From contig NC_088323.1 in NCBI RefSeq assembly GCF_910592395.1, positions 558,001-622,000 of the forward strand: 64,000 nt of DNA, in the 5' to 3' direction. The notes under the pieces are model-generated. The model ran no database searches, was not told the DNA's origin, and saw only the letters and a list, made by a program, of their open reading frames with translations. Origin of the DNA: Lineus longissimus. Taxonomy: Eukaryota; Nemertea; Pilidiophora; Heteronemertea; Lineidae. Made by a program: the position numbers and the translations under genes. Shown one piece after another: positions 49,901-63,068 of the stretch. The stretch's first letter is position 1, and every line of letters begins with the position of its first letter.

Positions 49901-50347
49901 TGACTCATAGACATCACGTGACTATTCGACAGCTATCTAACAAGATGTTAGAGGTTATTATTCTATGTACATCGCAACCAATGACGAAGATGATTGTTAC
50001 CTGTAATCCCAGCGCAATGCACGTGTACCATGGCGGATTATCATCGACACCATACTGGAGACTATTGATGCCGCCAAGCATGGCTTTCTCCTGCAAAAAA
50101 GCGAGATGTATGCATGTTTATTTGAAGTGGGCAGAGGATGGAGCCGTTTCTGAGTGTTCCCTCAATGTGAGGTTAATATTAGAAAACAAGAGATGTCATC
50201 TTCTCAGTCAAGCTCTCTATTGTACAGCTACATACAGGGAACACTAAAAAGTTATACCGACGGCCAAAGAATGAGTATAACAGTCCTCACCTGTGGAGAA
50301 TGATCGTTTGGCTCGGTGTCGGGCGTCTCTGCTAACGCAGTAATCAT
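43934..50347 (-). CDS. SLC23A: SLC23 nucleobase/ascorbate transporter
   Basis: Fourteen exons join in phase on the minus strand: 50347-50291, 50090-50001, 49835-49678, 48926-48838, 48571-48468, 48150-47969, 47547-47427, 47050-46894, 46470-46321, 45894-45791, 45399-45270, 44963-44820, 44566-44471 and 44268-43934, giving 638 residues. It is a plasma-membrane permease of the NAT family; vertebrate members carry Na+-coupled ascorbate and others carry nucleobases. Family blocks include [20 protein letters not shown] near the N-terminus, [19 protein letters not shown], the signature [10 protein letters not shown] (residues 395-404), [14 protein letters not shown] and the C-terminal [10 protein letters not shown]-glycosylation sequons in the extracellular loop (NIT, NLT, NGT) suit a surface transporter. 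The first exon ([19 protein letters not shown]) fits phase and donor but is not itself conserved. Ascorbate versus nucleobase use cannot be read from the sequence. Confidence 0.95.
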
Positions 50348-51141
50348 AGCTATCCCAAAATGGCCAAACTATCCAAGGATTGAAATCACCCACCACCTCA
50401 GGCTTCAGGCAGCAAGACAGAAATATTGGAGAATGACCACTATATGAACGACATGTATCTGTTCGTTGAAGGACGATTAATTACACATGATTGTACTGAC
50501 CCTAATTGAGGGCAAATTATGCATTTAAAATGGTGATGACGATGATGGTATTCTGTTTGTGTGTGCATGTTCATTTTCGAAATGTTTCAGACACCTGTGG
50601 ACTTTCCGATGAAAAAAATGTAGTTCATGCAATAACAGACCAATGACAATTACAATTACAATTACAAATCGTTTATTGAATCCGTATAAAAATTTACATT
50701 TTACATAAGATGAAAGTACAATAAACATAAGTGCAGTGCAGAAAGAATGTAAGAAGAAAGAGAGCACTAAGTAATTAAAGTAGTCAAATAATACTTAGAT
50801 TACTTAAGAGTGGAAGAAGATCGGTGATCATAAATGACATGTCCGACGATTGTACTAAAAACAGTTTTCATTCAACGGCAATTGCGACAAGGTCGGGTCT
50901 GCCCTAGATATAAAAGTCCAATATTAAATGAAATCCAAGTAGGCGGAGCGGAAGAATCGTTCAATGCGACAGTTAGAAAGCGATCCAAATCCATCTCGCC
51001 TTAATTAGAAACCCCTCCTTCCGCAGCGAATGGACTGCCCTGATCGGCCAAGAGCTAGCATCACCACTAGGCGAGGCTTGGCTAGGGGACCGGATAGTAA
51101 GACTTCGGTGAAACTGCTCAAAGAAGTCGCTTGGTACAATC
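50348..51141. promoter_or_regulatory. Head-to-head region between SLC23 and ADAMTS-like genes
   Basis: The two start codons are 794 bp apart and diverge. The middle (50648-50740) has several aattac steps and a tttattgaatccgtat stretch that looks like the end of an old retroelement. No core promoter motif is clear. Confidence 0.4.
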
Positions 51142-54100
51142 ATGATGGCATCAGTAGGCGTTCTCCTGGTCGTGGTTACATTCTACCTCTGTGGACTGTC
51201 TTTGGCTAAAGAAAAAGGTAGGTTTTTTACCTTTCCGATTTTGGGTGTGTTGCGTCTTTTGAAACCTTTGCTATAGGACCAAAGACCATGTGCCAAGGAT
51301 GACGTGTTCCGAAGAAATTGCTGTTTAACGATGTTTCGAATTGCTCTGAGCGATATTTTTTTGAGTTCTTACAAATCAATCACCTTTTGGATTTACAAAT
51401 TTTTTCAAAATATCACAGTTGATTATGAACATTCGACCGTATTTCACTTGTCTCCTGGTGATCGCTTTATATTGTTCAATAGTGGCAACACGCTTTGAGC
51501 TTTTAAGCAGGCGCCAAGGTTTTGAATTTACAAAAAAAATTACCATATCTTATAAAGATGTCCAGCGGTCGCTGAAGCAGTTAATGGGCATGTGTACATG
51601 TCGTAGAATGGATTTAATTTTTGAAAATCCTCAACCCTAGGCACAGTTTTCTCTGACAGTAGACATATAGTGTTGTTGTCCTCACACCTAACTCTCTTGC
51701 AAATAAGTTTTGGCCTACGGCTGGGGTTCGTGAAATCCAAGGTGGCCGCGTAAATCGAAAATGGCCGCCAGATCGTCGAAATGACGTTTCCGAAGGCTAT
51801 TGATGAGCTCATATTGATTTTAAACTGGTGAGAATATATTGATATATGACTGGTCTGAGCTGATGATAAACTGCGAATACCCTTAGCTTATGCTTACGAG
51901 ATGCTGATCCCCCCAATTATCACTTTCTGATCACTTTTGTTTTAGTCTGTCTTGTCCCGAATCGACCCCTATCTGTCATTGATATCATCTCTTGCAGACA
52001 AAATAAACGAGATCATTATAGAGAAGAGGCAAGAGTACTCAATATCGAAAGATCATCGGGCATAGCCTCGAGTCCAAAAAGCCCATTTGTCTTCCGCCAA
52101 CAGATGAGACCTTCGCCCTAACACTTGCAGCGGTGGGTTCAAACGCGTCCATAAGACAGTGGGGTTATCACCAGTACAACGTCTGATCAGTCGGACCCAT
52201 TTAGCATTATTAATATCATTTGCCTACCCATCTGCACTAATCTAGACGAACTCAATTCAACCAAGTTCGTACCGACGGCGAAAATTCCTGATTACTGTAC
52301 GATTTTCGGCCAATGCGGGGTTCACGTTGAATTAACTGCGGCGCTGTACTTATTTCAACCAATCAAATGAACAATCTTAAAGCATGGTTGATGTTATCTC
52401 CAATCTATCTATTGCTAAGCCGGACGAACTCGAATCCACCCAAATGTTATTGGTGGCAGGTTAACGTCGTTTGATGGTGTCACTGTCAGCCAGTGCAGGA
52501 CCGCGCTGCGGAAACTGCGGCGCTGCACTCACTATACAACAGCACTCAAAATACAACAGCCATATCATATGTTGTTATTGTCGCCAGTTGTTGTTGCCGC
52601 TTCAAAACCATCAACTGTAGCTATCTTAAAATAATGATTTCAAATTGTCATTATTGTTGCCGGTATCAAAGTGGACTGACTTGAATAACATTCGGAAAAT
52701 ATATCGGCTGACAATTCAGATAAAGTGTCTTTATTGGGAATGTATATGCATTTAATTTTGTAAATGTGTTTTGAATTCGATTCAGAAACTATGATCTGCT
52801 GAGCTTAATGACATTTTTATCAGTTTCCCCCAAGGATTTATTCACTTATGTATGTATTCTTGAAATCTGCGCTGGGCTTATCATCGGCATTAAAGTTAAA
52901 GTCAATATATCACTTCAGGCCGAGTCGTTTTAGGAAACATTTCGATACTCGTTCTTTATTTATGCTGCAAAGCGGAATTGTCCTGAATGCACTTCACTAA
53001 AGAATAACGACTGTGGTTTTTGAAAGACGGTCACAATACGCATCAATGAATCGTTTCTCAGAGGGATAGCCCCCCCCCCCCTGTTTTAACAGTACATTCT
53101 GGAGGAAACCTTCGCTGTCGAAGAGGGTCGCCCTATATGCCACATGAGTGTGCCGGGATCGACAGGGAATCGAGCTTGATACCTTATTAGAGGTGTCAGG
53201 CGTTGTGTTTGCACTGTGCCTCTCCGACAGCCCATTATTACCATGACCTAATGACACCAGCAGAAGGCTGTTCAGAAAGATGGCCAGCAGCCATTTTGAT
53301 TTACGAGAAGCTCTCTCTGATTGGCCAATTCCGAGAAGGTCGTGTAAACACGGTAAAAACAAGCCAATGGCCCAATGGCGTCGTGGTATCAGGAACCCAT
53401 CGGCGTCCTGATAGCAGTAATAAGCAGTCTCATAATCTGGCGGAATAAAACTTGATGTAACGAGTGTATTTTGAAGTGTTTCGCCAACAGCCTTATGCAG
53501 TGACATCTAATAAATAAAATTGCCACCGTGAGTAGGAGTATAAAACACAGTGGCGAAGCTCAAGCACGCAATGAGTTACGCAATGAACTTTACATATTTC
53601 GATAATTTGATGGGTCTGGCAGCTGGTAACCTCCCATATGCTCGTCTTCTTGGTATGCTTACTTACTACTCGTATACTTCACCGATACAAGACCGGTTAT
53701 AAGAAAATTCCATTCTGGCAGGATACTCCAAATACATCCTTATACGATCGCGTTACCCGTTATCGCATTGACATAACCAGCTGAAATAAGTGGTACTGGA
53801 CTTATTTCATGACGAATTTACTGAGAAAGTTTTTCCCCTCGTTCATTGGTGTCGAGGCGGCTGTGTGTGCCGACCACTTGCAAGATCACTTAGTGTTATT
53901 GGCTTGAGAAATTAGGTAAACAAAAAAAGCGAACACTGGCGTCGATCCAGTAACAAGGAATAGAATAAAACGGGTTAATCATCACCAAAAGAAGTGTTTT
54001 ATTATCGTGCATGAGCAACTGAAAGATGTGAAGGAAACAGGGTACTGATAAAGTACACTCAAGTGCAAAAAGGCCGCAATGCATGCTATAAATCACTCTG

Positions 54101-57100
54101 ACTTCATTAACAGTTTTGGGGATATGACAGAACGAAATATGAAGTGACCAGATTCATTGGTTACTCATACCATACTGGCAGAGCCGTCTTCAGAGATAAG
54201 TGTCAAAAACTTTTGTTAACTTGGCAGACAAGTGACTTTTCCATTCCAAATTGCCAGTTTGTGCTTGGATGTTTGAATTGGTCAAGACCTTCACAAAAGA
54301 TGGCCTAAAAGTGCGTTTCTCTTTCAATATTGCAAAAGAAGTTCACATGTTGTGACTGGAAAGACAGCTATAAATTGCTGGTCGCCGGTCACTTGAGTCT
54401 CAAGAAATGCTTTTTAGATGTAAGATATACATACAAGTCCTTTTTTGCAAGCGGATCTGATTAGAACATATCTAGTGATAATTGGTGCATTCAGCATTTT
54501 GAGGCTATCCGATTATTTTGATATTGGTAATCAAAGACCCCTCATGCACCGACAATTACTAGTGTATACGAGGTCATGCAAATACGGCCCCCATAAAGTC
54601 AGATATTTATATCCACTCTGCAGCCAATGCATAACCAACCCACACTAACTACGCGGCCTGACTGACTTTGATATGCTAATGTCATGAACGTGACTCCAAG
54701 CAAAGAAAGAACCGAGTGTGGATAATCTCAAAGACTAAAGTTAAAAATTGTGTTTTGGGCAAAAGGGCGATGGTGACTGAATAATCACCAGATATCTGCC
54801 CATCAGTTCATTTGAACAAGTTTAGAATTTCAGCTTCATCAATTCAAAACACTCCTCAAATCAGCCATGTGGCCATGCTCTTACATAATGTTCCCTTATT
54901 TCCTTCTACAAGGTCAAATTCAAAGTTTACCATCAACGAAAATGGATCTAGATTTTGTGAACGTCAACAAAATCGCCATGCTTAATGAATTGAAGGTCAC
55001 ATTATATACACCATGATCTTTGAAAGTCTGGGAACGGTATAGAGTCGACTTCCTGTAACTTGACTTCGATAGGCGTTCCCGGAAACACCATGGCCAAGTT
55101 ATATTGAAAGTCAATACCGGTATGGAACTGTATCTTCGAGAAGCTTTTTGAAATTCATCTCCTGTTTCATTCTTAGAAACCTCAATTTTCAGTCCATGAA
55201 ACTGTGAACGTGCGCTCCGAGAACGATGGTGTGGAATTCGATGCCTTCGGAAAGCGATTCCTGGTCCGCCGATCTGCTGATGATGACGTCACCGAAGCTG
55301 ATGACGTACCTGTGTACGCCGTGAAGGGGAACAAACTCAAAGAAGTTCATATTTCAGATGACCAGGTGGGGTTTTTTTCTACGACACTTTCCAGGTTCAT
55401 ATTGACAAGCCTCTCGATGGTGGTAGCTTCTGCAATGCACGGACGAACGCATGGTACTTGTAAGAAAAGTAGAGGGAAAGAAAAGTACGTAGGGACTTCA
55501 GATCACTCTGTATATAAATCTACACTGAAGTAGGTTCTCGTTCTATTAATAATGTACTATCTTTCGTCATTATCGAGGGATATTAGTTGATGGAATTTCT
55601 GTATTCGGGTATCATTTGTTCAATAAACGTTTGGTTTTCAGGACACGAAGATATTTAAGACGAAGAGATCAGCAGTGGCTGTCACAAGTGGAGAATCGCC
55701 AACTCTGGTACGTCTAAGGCTGCTTAACAGAGTTTCTCTCTTCATTGAGATGTTATACTGTTTGTTCGTTTTTGTAGACCCCAGAGAAGTGGCGGCTCTG
55801 GAAAAAACCACTGGCCCTTCTTCCTCCAACAAGACCACATTGCTACCAGCCCCCCCCCCCCGTGCCATGGCTCCTGCCTTCGCTTGTGTGGCCAACTGTC
55901 TATACTGGTCCCTCGCAGGTGACACCTGTCACCGTCTCCTCTTTCTGTTTCCCTCTCTAGCGTCCTGTCTAGAGACCATGCAGTTGTGGTTTTCCTGGAT
56001 CATCCAGCCTTGTTGCCAAGAAAGATAAACTGGCTCTAGCGTTGAGATCGAAACAGATCAGTGTAACAATCATACTCGAAGATAAACTAGTATCATAAGT
56101 AAGTTGTCGACGAAGCACCAACAGAGACGGTTAACATTTTCTTATCGTTGTTTCAGAAAGGTTGGGTGATGGACGGAGATGAAATGATAAGGATCTCCCC
56201 TGAGGATTCTTCAAGCGACAATGAAGAAAACAATCCCCACACTGTGGAAATCACGGAGGAACCAACGAGTAGTATACCTCTAGATTACAGTAAGGGCATA
56301 TACTTACTGGCCGCGGGGCTTGCATAGAGGTGCACGAGATGCGGATGTCACATGAACCCTTGGCGTGTTCATCTACCGTGTAGCTCTATGTAGACTCGGC
56401 CTTACCATTTAAAATGTGAAAAGAGGAACTGTCTCCAACTCTTCTGACTATCATTGCGCAAGAAGATAAGAAAGGCACCTTAGAAGATTTGGTTAAGGCA
56501 CTATGATTTTCAACTGGAAATAGCATTACTAGATGGAATCGGCACTTTTTGTTTCGGTTGACGGGATCGAGTTTTCGAATCAGGACAACACCGCCTGGTT
56601 GGAGACAGACGGGGTTGTTCAACCATCGTTCACCTGTTTAACCAAAAACTGCCATTTTCAGTTGATCCTCATGTACCCTCGTCAGCAGAAGGCGACAAGG
56701 TGAAACGTGGCTTTGGTAGACGAGGTCGTCTTGACGCTTTGATTGAGTTACTGGTGGTAGTGGACAACTCCATCTACAGGAGAGTGAAAGAGCAGAAGAA
56801 TGGTGACGAGAATGCTGCGATGAGAGATATCAAGATATATTACACACTTTATGTGGCATCGGTGGGTGCAATCACTTTGGTTCAGATAAAGTTGTATAAC
56901 TTTACTTAATCCAAGTGGAGCATAGGTCGCCAGCAAGTGCTCCAGCTCTCCTTGGCAGTTCTATCAACTTTGGCCCAGTTATCTTCTCGTGTTCTGTCGA
57001 TCGTCTCCACGTGGCCCACGGCCTGCTGCCTGGACGCCGTCTGCCTTGCAGGTTACACCTAAGCGCATACTTGTGTGGCCGATCCTTGTGCCTTGTGTTG

Positions 57101-60100
57101 CCGAGACGCAGAAGACCAATCCGAAATGAAGATAGCTCAGACTCTGATCGGAGATTGTGAATGAGATATTTGTGTATATTGTGACGACAAGCAGATGCTA
57201 AAAACATATTCATACCGACCAGACTATTAGGACTGACCCTAAGAATGATACTTTTGTTCCTTTCCGTTTAGATCAACCAGCGCTTCCAGAATATCAAAGA
57301 CCGCGAGCTCTCCATTTCCGTCGTGGTGACTGCGATCATTGTAGACAAGGTAAGACACGGTGGTGTGTTCCGGTGAAGCCAGAGACAAACCGCGATCACT
57401 AACTCTGAGTAACCTAAACACCACGAGAGGACCAATGATATTTGGCATGAGATCACACAACTTATGTCATCACGTTACCACGCTAAGATAAGGCGCAGCT
57501 TTTTTTCGCAGCAAGGTGCACTTCAGACCAACTCGGATATATGCGCACTCAGAAGCATCTCGGGGGTGTTTCTGAGACTCTAGGAGGTGCTGCGTAGAAG
57601 CCTCTCGGAGATGACGCGTACCAAGAAGCATGTCAGAGACTCGTCCATTCACTCATTCATTCTCTGCGCTTGCTTTCAGGATCGAGAGAGCGCTCCCTGG
57701 GCGGAATACTTCGCCTTCCCGGCCCCCGACCGGTCGGAAATGAGGCTTGACGCGGCCATTGCTTTGGACCAGTTCAGGGGTTGGATCATGGACGAGCTGA
57801 CCAGCTTACCGCAGTTTGACCACGCCATGGCCTTTACTGAGTAAACAGAGTTCTCTTTTACCATCCCGGCGATTTCAAAGGTTCTAAAGTACTGATATAG
57901 CAAGCTATCAGAACCACTGACTGCGATTTGCCCGCGAGAGCTGTATCAGCTAGATGTCTAGTAGTCTTACCATGCCATCTCTCGCGTTTGCATCACATTG
58001 TTCACTGATTCAACCACAAATACCACATTCAAACTAACGTTTCTTCGCATTTTCAGTTACAATCTGGTCCGTCTCGGCAACGTGGACACCACCGGTATGG
58101 CTTACGTGAACACCATGTGTGACCTCAAGTTTGGGTACTCCGTGTCCGTCATGCAAGAACTCGGCGGGTTCGCCGCAGTCGGTGCCGCAACACATGAACT
58201 TGGCCACAGGTACGGGAAGTCTTAGTGACAGTTTGCTTGATGAAGACGATACTTATATTCTCGTAGACAGCTATGAACCATGTCATCCTCTTCTTGTATC
58301 TAAGGTCTGACTTGCCTCTGTTGGCCACTGAAGTTATTTGATCTTAAAAGTCTGTAGTTCTCCTCGTCATCAGAGATTCATTTAATCATTCATGAAGAGT
58401 GGTTTGCGACTCCAAGTTGCCGCCTTCATTCATTTGATAACTCCATTTTTTAATTTTTTTCGACCACATCACTTACCGACCGATAACTTCCTCCCTAATG
58501 TCTTTTGCTCCATGGCCATTGGTGCAAGATTTGTAAAATTCTGCAAGCGAAGATTTTCTTTTCGATTGTTGTTGCATTACAGTTTAGGCTCAAGGCACGA
58601 TGGCGACCGTAACAGCCGCGACTGTCCCGCCAGCATGAACAATGTGATGGCACCCGGCAACAGCAATAACGTGCGGGTCCTCAGAAACTTCTTCTACTTC
58701 TCAAGGTGCAGTGTACGACAGATGAGAGAGACAATAAGGTACTGTGATGCTTGGAGCCCCAAATATGGGAGACACTTTGACTTAAGGTAGACCATTCGAC
58801 AACTATTGACAAACACAGGTTGGCCATTGGGAGAATATACCTAGGCCCACAACCGGTCTAGCTGGTACTAAAGCTTAGATGAGCTGCTGTATCAGCGCTA
58901 CCACCTGAGCATCAACTTGGTATCACTTAATGCGACGAGACGGAATGAGGAAAGGGGCCTGCTTAGAGAACCGACAGTGGGGATGGAAACAGGGAGGTTA
59001 TGATAGCGAACCAGAGACCCTAGCCACTAGAGGTCGTGGTTCCAATTTTTCATTACTGTACACCAGTAGCCTTTCATGTGCTGATTTGTTTACCATTCAA
59101 CCCTCTTTCTAGAAATGAGTCGTCAGAGTGCCTCTTCAACACCAGACGGAGTAGCATGCACCATCGGACGATGAAACTGCCAGGGCAGATCGTGGGTGTC
59201 AATAAACAATGCCAGCAAATGGTCGGCGAGAAGTCATCGTTCTGCGCGGTAAGGAAACCTCTCGAGTTGGCATACCAGGACGCGTGCCCAATATGGCCGC
59301 TATGGCAGCCATCATGATTTTCGTTTTTTCCTCTAATTAACTGACAACGCCTTGCTTAGCCTTGTTGAATGTCACTTTCTGGTTGCCTATTTTTGGAGAA
59401 AATGAAGGTTTTGTTCGTTACCACCTCAAAACTTTTCGAATATGGCGGCTAATGCAACAATCTGGAATTCGGATAATTTTCAACGCTTTGCCCGTGTTCA
59501 GCTAGATGATTGGGGGTAACAACCGTGCTTTGGTTATTTCAGGAGGGGCGGTTTATCGGCGAGATGTGCTTCAGACTCTGGTGCCATGACCCAAAATCCG
59601 GCAAGTGCAAGACCCATGGCTCCATGGTGGCGGCTCATGGAACCTCGTGCGGGGACGGAAAGTGGTGCGTGAATGGCCAATGTACCAATGATGCCAGGGC
59701 ACCCAAGTTGGAATGTACGTATACAAGGTTGTTTTTTTCCCTACTCACAACCATTTAAGCATGTTCACGCAGATACTGACCTTACTGTCACAGACGGGCT
59801 TCCTATCGGGAGGACGACCGGCCATTTTGCCAACCACATGACACAAACAGCTTCTCCACTGGCTGGATACAGTCACTGCGCACATATGCCGATAATGTGC
59901 TCTTCAAAGTTTCCGTTCTACATGGTATGGGTTCATCGATATGCAACTCCAAAGTAAGTATAGTAATTGTGCGTTAGGGCGTCCAGAAATACATGTAGAC
60001 AATACACTGGCAGCATCATGTGTAACATTGTCTCTCTTTCAGCGTGTCACTTCGGAGAGATGCACAAGGAGCGATGTGCCCAGTTGATAAGACAAGACAT

Positions 60101-60182
60101 AGCAAACTGTAGAGATGAACAAACCAAGAAAATGTGCTGCGAATCGTGCCCGAAGATGATGCGAATGTACTACAGGTTTTGA
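51142..60182 (+). CDS. ADAMTS-like secreted zinc metalloprotease
   Basis: Thirteen exons join in phase: 51142-51217, 55193-55365, 55642-55707, 55778-55918, 56157-56289, 56662-56861, 57272-57349, 57680-57840, 58057-58209, 58583-58738, 59113-59248, 59543-59714 and 60043-60182, giving 594 residues. It is a secreted, extracellular metalloprotease of the adamalysin/M12B type. A signal peptide (residues 1-22) and a prodomain lead to a furin-type site (GRRGR, 215-219). The catalytic domain has HELGHSLGSRHD (389-400), with zinc ligands His389, His393 and His399, base Glu390 and the Met-turn VMAPG near 416. A cysteine-rich ADAM_CR_2-type domain follows (MCFRLWCHD, CGDGKWCVNGQC), then a short CxxC tail ending MYYRF. 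No thrombospondin repeat is seen, unlike full ADAMTS proteins. Exon 4 is the weakest: it is phase 0 at both ends, could be skipped, and contains a 12-C run. Intron 1 is 4 kb. Confidence 0.9.
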
Positions 60183-61387
60183 AGAAGAAACATCTCGAGT
60201 TTTGCTATATTGTGTGTCCTAAGTTTATATCATGTCTACTGCGTGTATTCTGGGAAAATATCGGATTTTATAGCAATTTGCACGGAGAAAATGGTCATCA
60301 GTCAGATGGTAGTTTGCAGGATAAAAAATGGAAGTATTTAAAAGAACTGTTAAGTGTATATAACGATTCGAAAAACAACATAACCCATATCGAACAGTCA
60401 ATATTGAATCTTATACCGGAAACGCACAAAATGTTATGTTTCAATGGCGGCTCCATGAATACGGTTGTTGTTATAGAATCTCTATATCTTGCAAAAATTA
60501 CCTCTATCACACTACCGGTACTTGTAAGGTCAATGTCAAATATAACACTGTTAAACTCATTTACGTATCAGTCGTTCTTTCTGCTCGCCTCCATATACAG
60601 TATCATTGTCGTGCAGGCATGTTCCTTCAGGCCAGATCTCCTTCCAGGCGGAGGCCAGTCAGTCCCGCCAAATGGAGAAGCTTCCGTTAGATGGCCATGT
60701 GTTCCGTCTTAGAGTAACCAGACTGGTTAGTCTATAACTGACAAAGTAAGAATACGGTGGGATGTTAACCCTACTTGAGCGAGAGCATGAAGAATGGCAT
60801 TCTCTTCGTTAACTTGCTGGGAGAGGACAGATGAAATCCAGCACGTGAGTTTAGCACTGCCAGGCTGGCAGGTCACCTGCAATGAAATAGTTTGACAACT
60901 ATAGTGAGAGTTACATGAAGAACAATGTAATGCATTGCACTGTGTCGTGCGCTGTAGTAAACTCTGTCACAAGACCAGTGTCAAACGGAAGTTCCGGCTA
61001 AATAGCGAGAAAAAAACGAAACCGTGACACGGTCATATGTCCACTGCGATCCAATATTGCGTTAGGAATCAGCGGAGGTGCAATTATTTGGGACGAGGCT
61101 GTTTGACAGGCGTATTCGGCGACGAACCAAGCGGAAATCGACTGCTCTAACCGGATATGGATTTGTGGGCTCCAACCAGCTGCTAAAACCGTTCGTTTCC
61201 GAACAGATTACTTTCCTCTTGCCAATAGAGAAATCAATTTAGGACGTGAAAGAACGTAATAACTCATCCCTGCACGTGGTTAGAGAAATCGGCTTTGATT
61301 TTCGTTCTTCGTGTTGTGATGACAGCCCAGTGCGCCGTACAAACCATGAAAGCATTTGCTCGATTCTTGAGCACATGTAACAGTAAC
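60183..61387. other. 3' flank of the ADAMTS-like gene, no gene recognised
   Basis: It probably begins with the 3' UTR. The 192-codon open frame at 60134-60712 overlaps the last ADAMTS exon in another frame and resembles nothing known. No clear poly(A) signal was fixed. Confidence 0.45.
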
Positions 61388-62100
61388 AGTATAACTCAAT
61401 ATTACTATAGATATTTCTTAATACCGTGTATATCGTATATATATAGCTCGGTGATTTTATTGAAAATGTTTGCATTTGATTTAAATGTTTGAATGGTTCA
61501 AAACCAAAATTTTTAGACGCGAGGTCGCCAGGGTCAAAAGAAATAGTTTTTGGCGCCAATGATGTCGGCAATGGCAGATTTGAAATAAGATTCGAGTCGA
61601 TTCTTTTGGAAGCCAAAAGTGCGGATGCACAGGGCAATTGCATTTAGAAAGCTCCGCCGACTGATAGTCAAACCATTCCCTGGAGTGCTCGAAAACCTGG
61701 AATCGGTGTGTACTTCAGCTTGAAAAGTTCGCGGGTGATGGGGTTTTCTTCATCATGATATTGATAATGATAATAATGATGATGGTTTAAGAGCGCTGGC
61801 GGATCCAGGAACTGGAAGAAGAGGGAGCGTGCACTGCATTTCTCATCAAAATTGCTGCACTACAGGTGGGTTCCAAAATTCATGGTCAATTTCAAAGATT
61901 CTATAACAATCAGGGGGCGTGCCTCTGGTGCACCCCCTTGGATACGCGCATGATAAACGTTCATGGATGAAAGTAGAAAGAAATCATTTAAAAGAAAACG
62001 ATATAAGATTCGCCAGGGTTTGAATCTCATTCGAATCCGCGCCTGATAAACGTTCATGGATGAAAAATGGAAAGAAGACCTTTTAAAAAAACGAAAAAAT

Positions 62101-62172
62101 ACATTCGCCGGGGTTCGAACCCGAGACCACCCAATCTAAAGCGCAGCGCTCTAACCGCTGAGCTATCAGGGC
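62101..62172 (-). pseudogene. tRNA-derived SINE head, unit 1
   Basis: The minus strand has a consensus A-box (TAGCTCAGCGG), a paired D-arm, a well-paired T-arm and a B-box (GGTTCGAACCC). By standard numbering the anticodon loop is CTTTAGA, anticodon UUA. The acceptor stem (GCCCTGA against CGAATGT) does not pair and the anticodon stem has mismatches, so it is a SINE promoter rather than a working tRNA. A T-rich tail and a second degenerate B-box copy (61990-62045) follow on the minus strand. Confidence 0.75.
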
Positions 62173-62996
62173 GTTCATGTTTGACTTGAGATATTCGGCA
62201 ATCTGAAGACAGGCCTTAGGGTACGCGCCATGATTGTGGCTAGGTCACACTGGCGGAAGAGTAATTGGGTGCAAATAGTTCCAAGGTAACCGTATAACTC
62301 AATATTACTATAGATATTTCTTAATATATCGTATATATATAGCTCGGTGATTTTATTGAAAATGTTTGCATTTGATTTAAATGTTTGAATGGTTTAAAAA
62401 CAAAATTTTAAGAAGCGAGGTCAACAGGGTCAAAAGAAATAGTTTGTGGCGCCAATGATGACGGCAATGGCAGATTTGAATTAAGATTCGAGTCGATTCT
62501 TTTGGAAGCCGAAAGTGCGGATGCACAGGGCAATTGCATTTAGAAAGCTCTGCCAACTGATAGTCAAACCATTCCCTGGAGTGCTCGAAAACCTGGAATC
62601 GGTGTGTACTTCAGCTTGAAAAGTTCGCGGGTGATGGGGTTTTCTTCATCATGATATTGATAATGATGATAATGATGATGGTTTAAGCGCGCTGGCGGAT
62701 CCAGGAACTGGAAGAAGAGGGAGCGTGCACTGCATTTCTCATCAAAATTGCTGCACTACAGGTGGGTTCCAAAATTCATGGTCAATTTCAAAGATTCTAT
62801 AACAATCAGGGGGCGTGCCTCTGGTGCACCCCCTTGGATACGCGCATGATAAACGTTCATGGATGAAAGTAGAAAGAAATCATTTAAAAGAAAACGATAT
62901 AAGATTCGCCAGGGTTTGAATCTCATTCGAATCCGCGCCTGATAAACGTTCATGGATGAAAAATGGAAAGAAGACCTTTTAAAAAAACGAAAAAAT

Positions 62997-63068
62997 ACAT
63001 TCGCCGGGGTTCGAACCCGAGACCACCCAATCTAAAGCGCAGCGCTCTAACCGCTGAGCTATCAGGGC
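62997..63068 (-). pseudogene. tRNA-derived SINE head, unit 2
   Basis: Identical to the unit 1 tRNA-like sequence, 896 bp further on. It has the same unpaired acceptor stem and intact A- and B-boxes. Confidence 0.75.

Noticed and set aside
59794-59953. Apparent extra exon between ADAMTS-like exons 12 and 13
   Set aside because: It has AG/GT ends, but including it breaks the phase into the last exon. Joining 59714 directly to 60043 gives the correct frame (E-S-C-H-F-G).
60134-60712. 192-codon plus-strand open frame
   Set aside because: It overlaps the final ADAMTS-like exon in another frame, has no family resemblance and looks like 3' UTR.
61860-62057. 65-codon minus frame repeated in each 896-bp unit
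   Set aside because: It lies across SINE and transposon-like sequence; such frames are a common source of false gene models.
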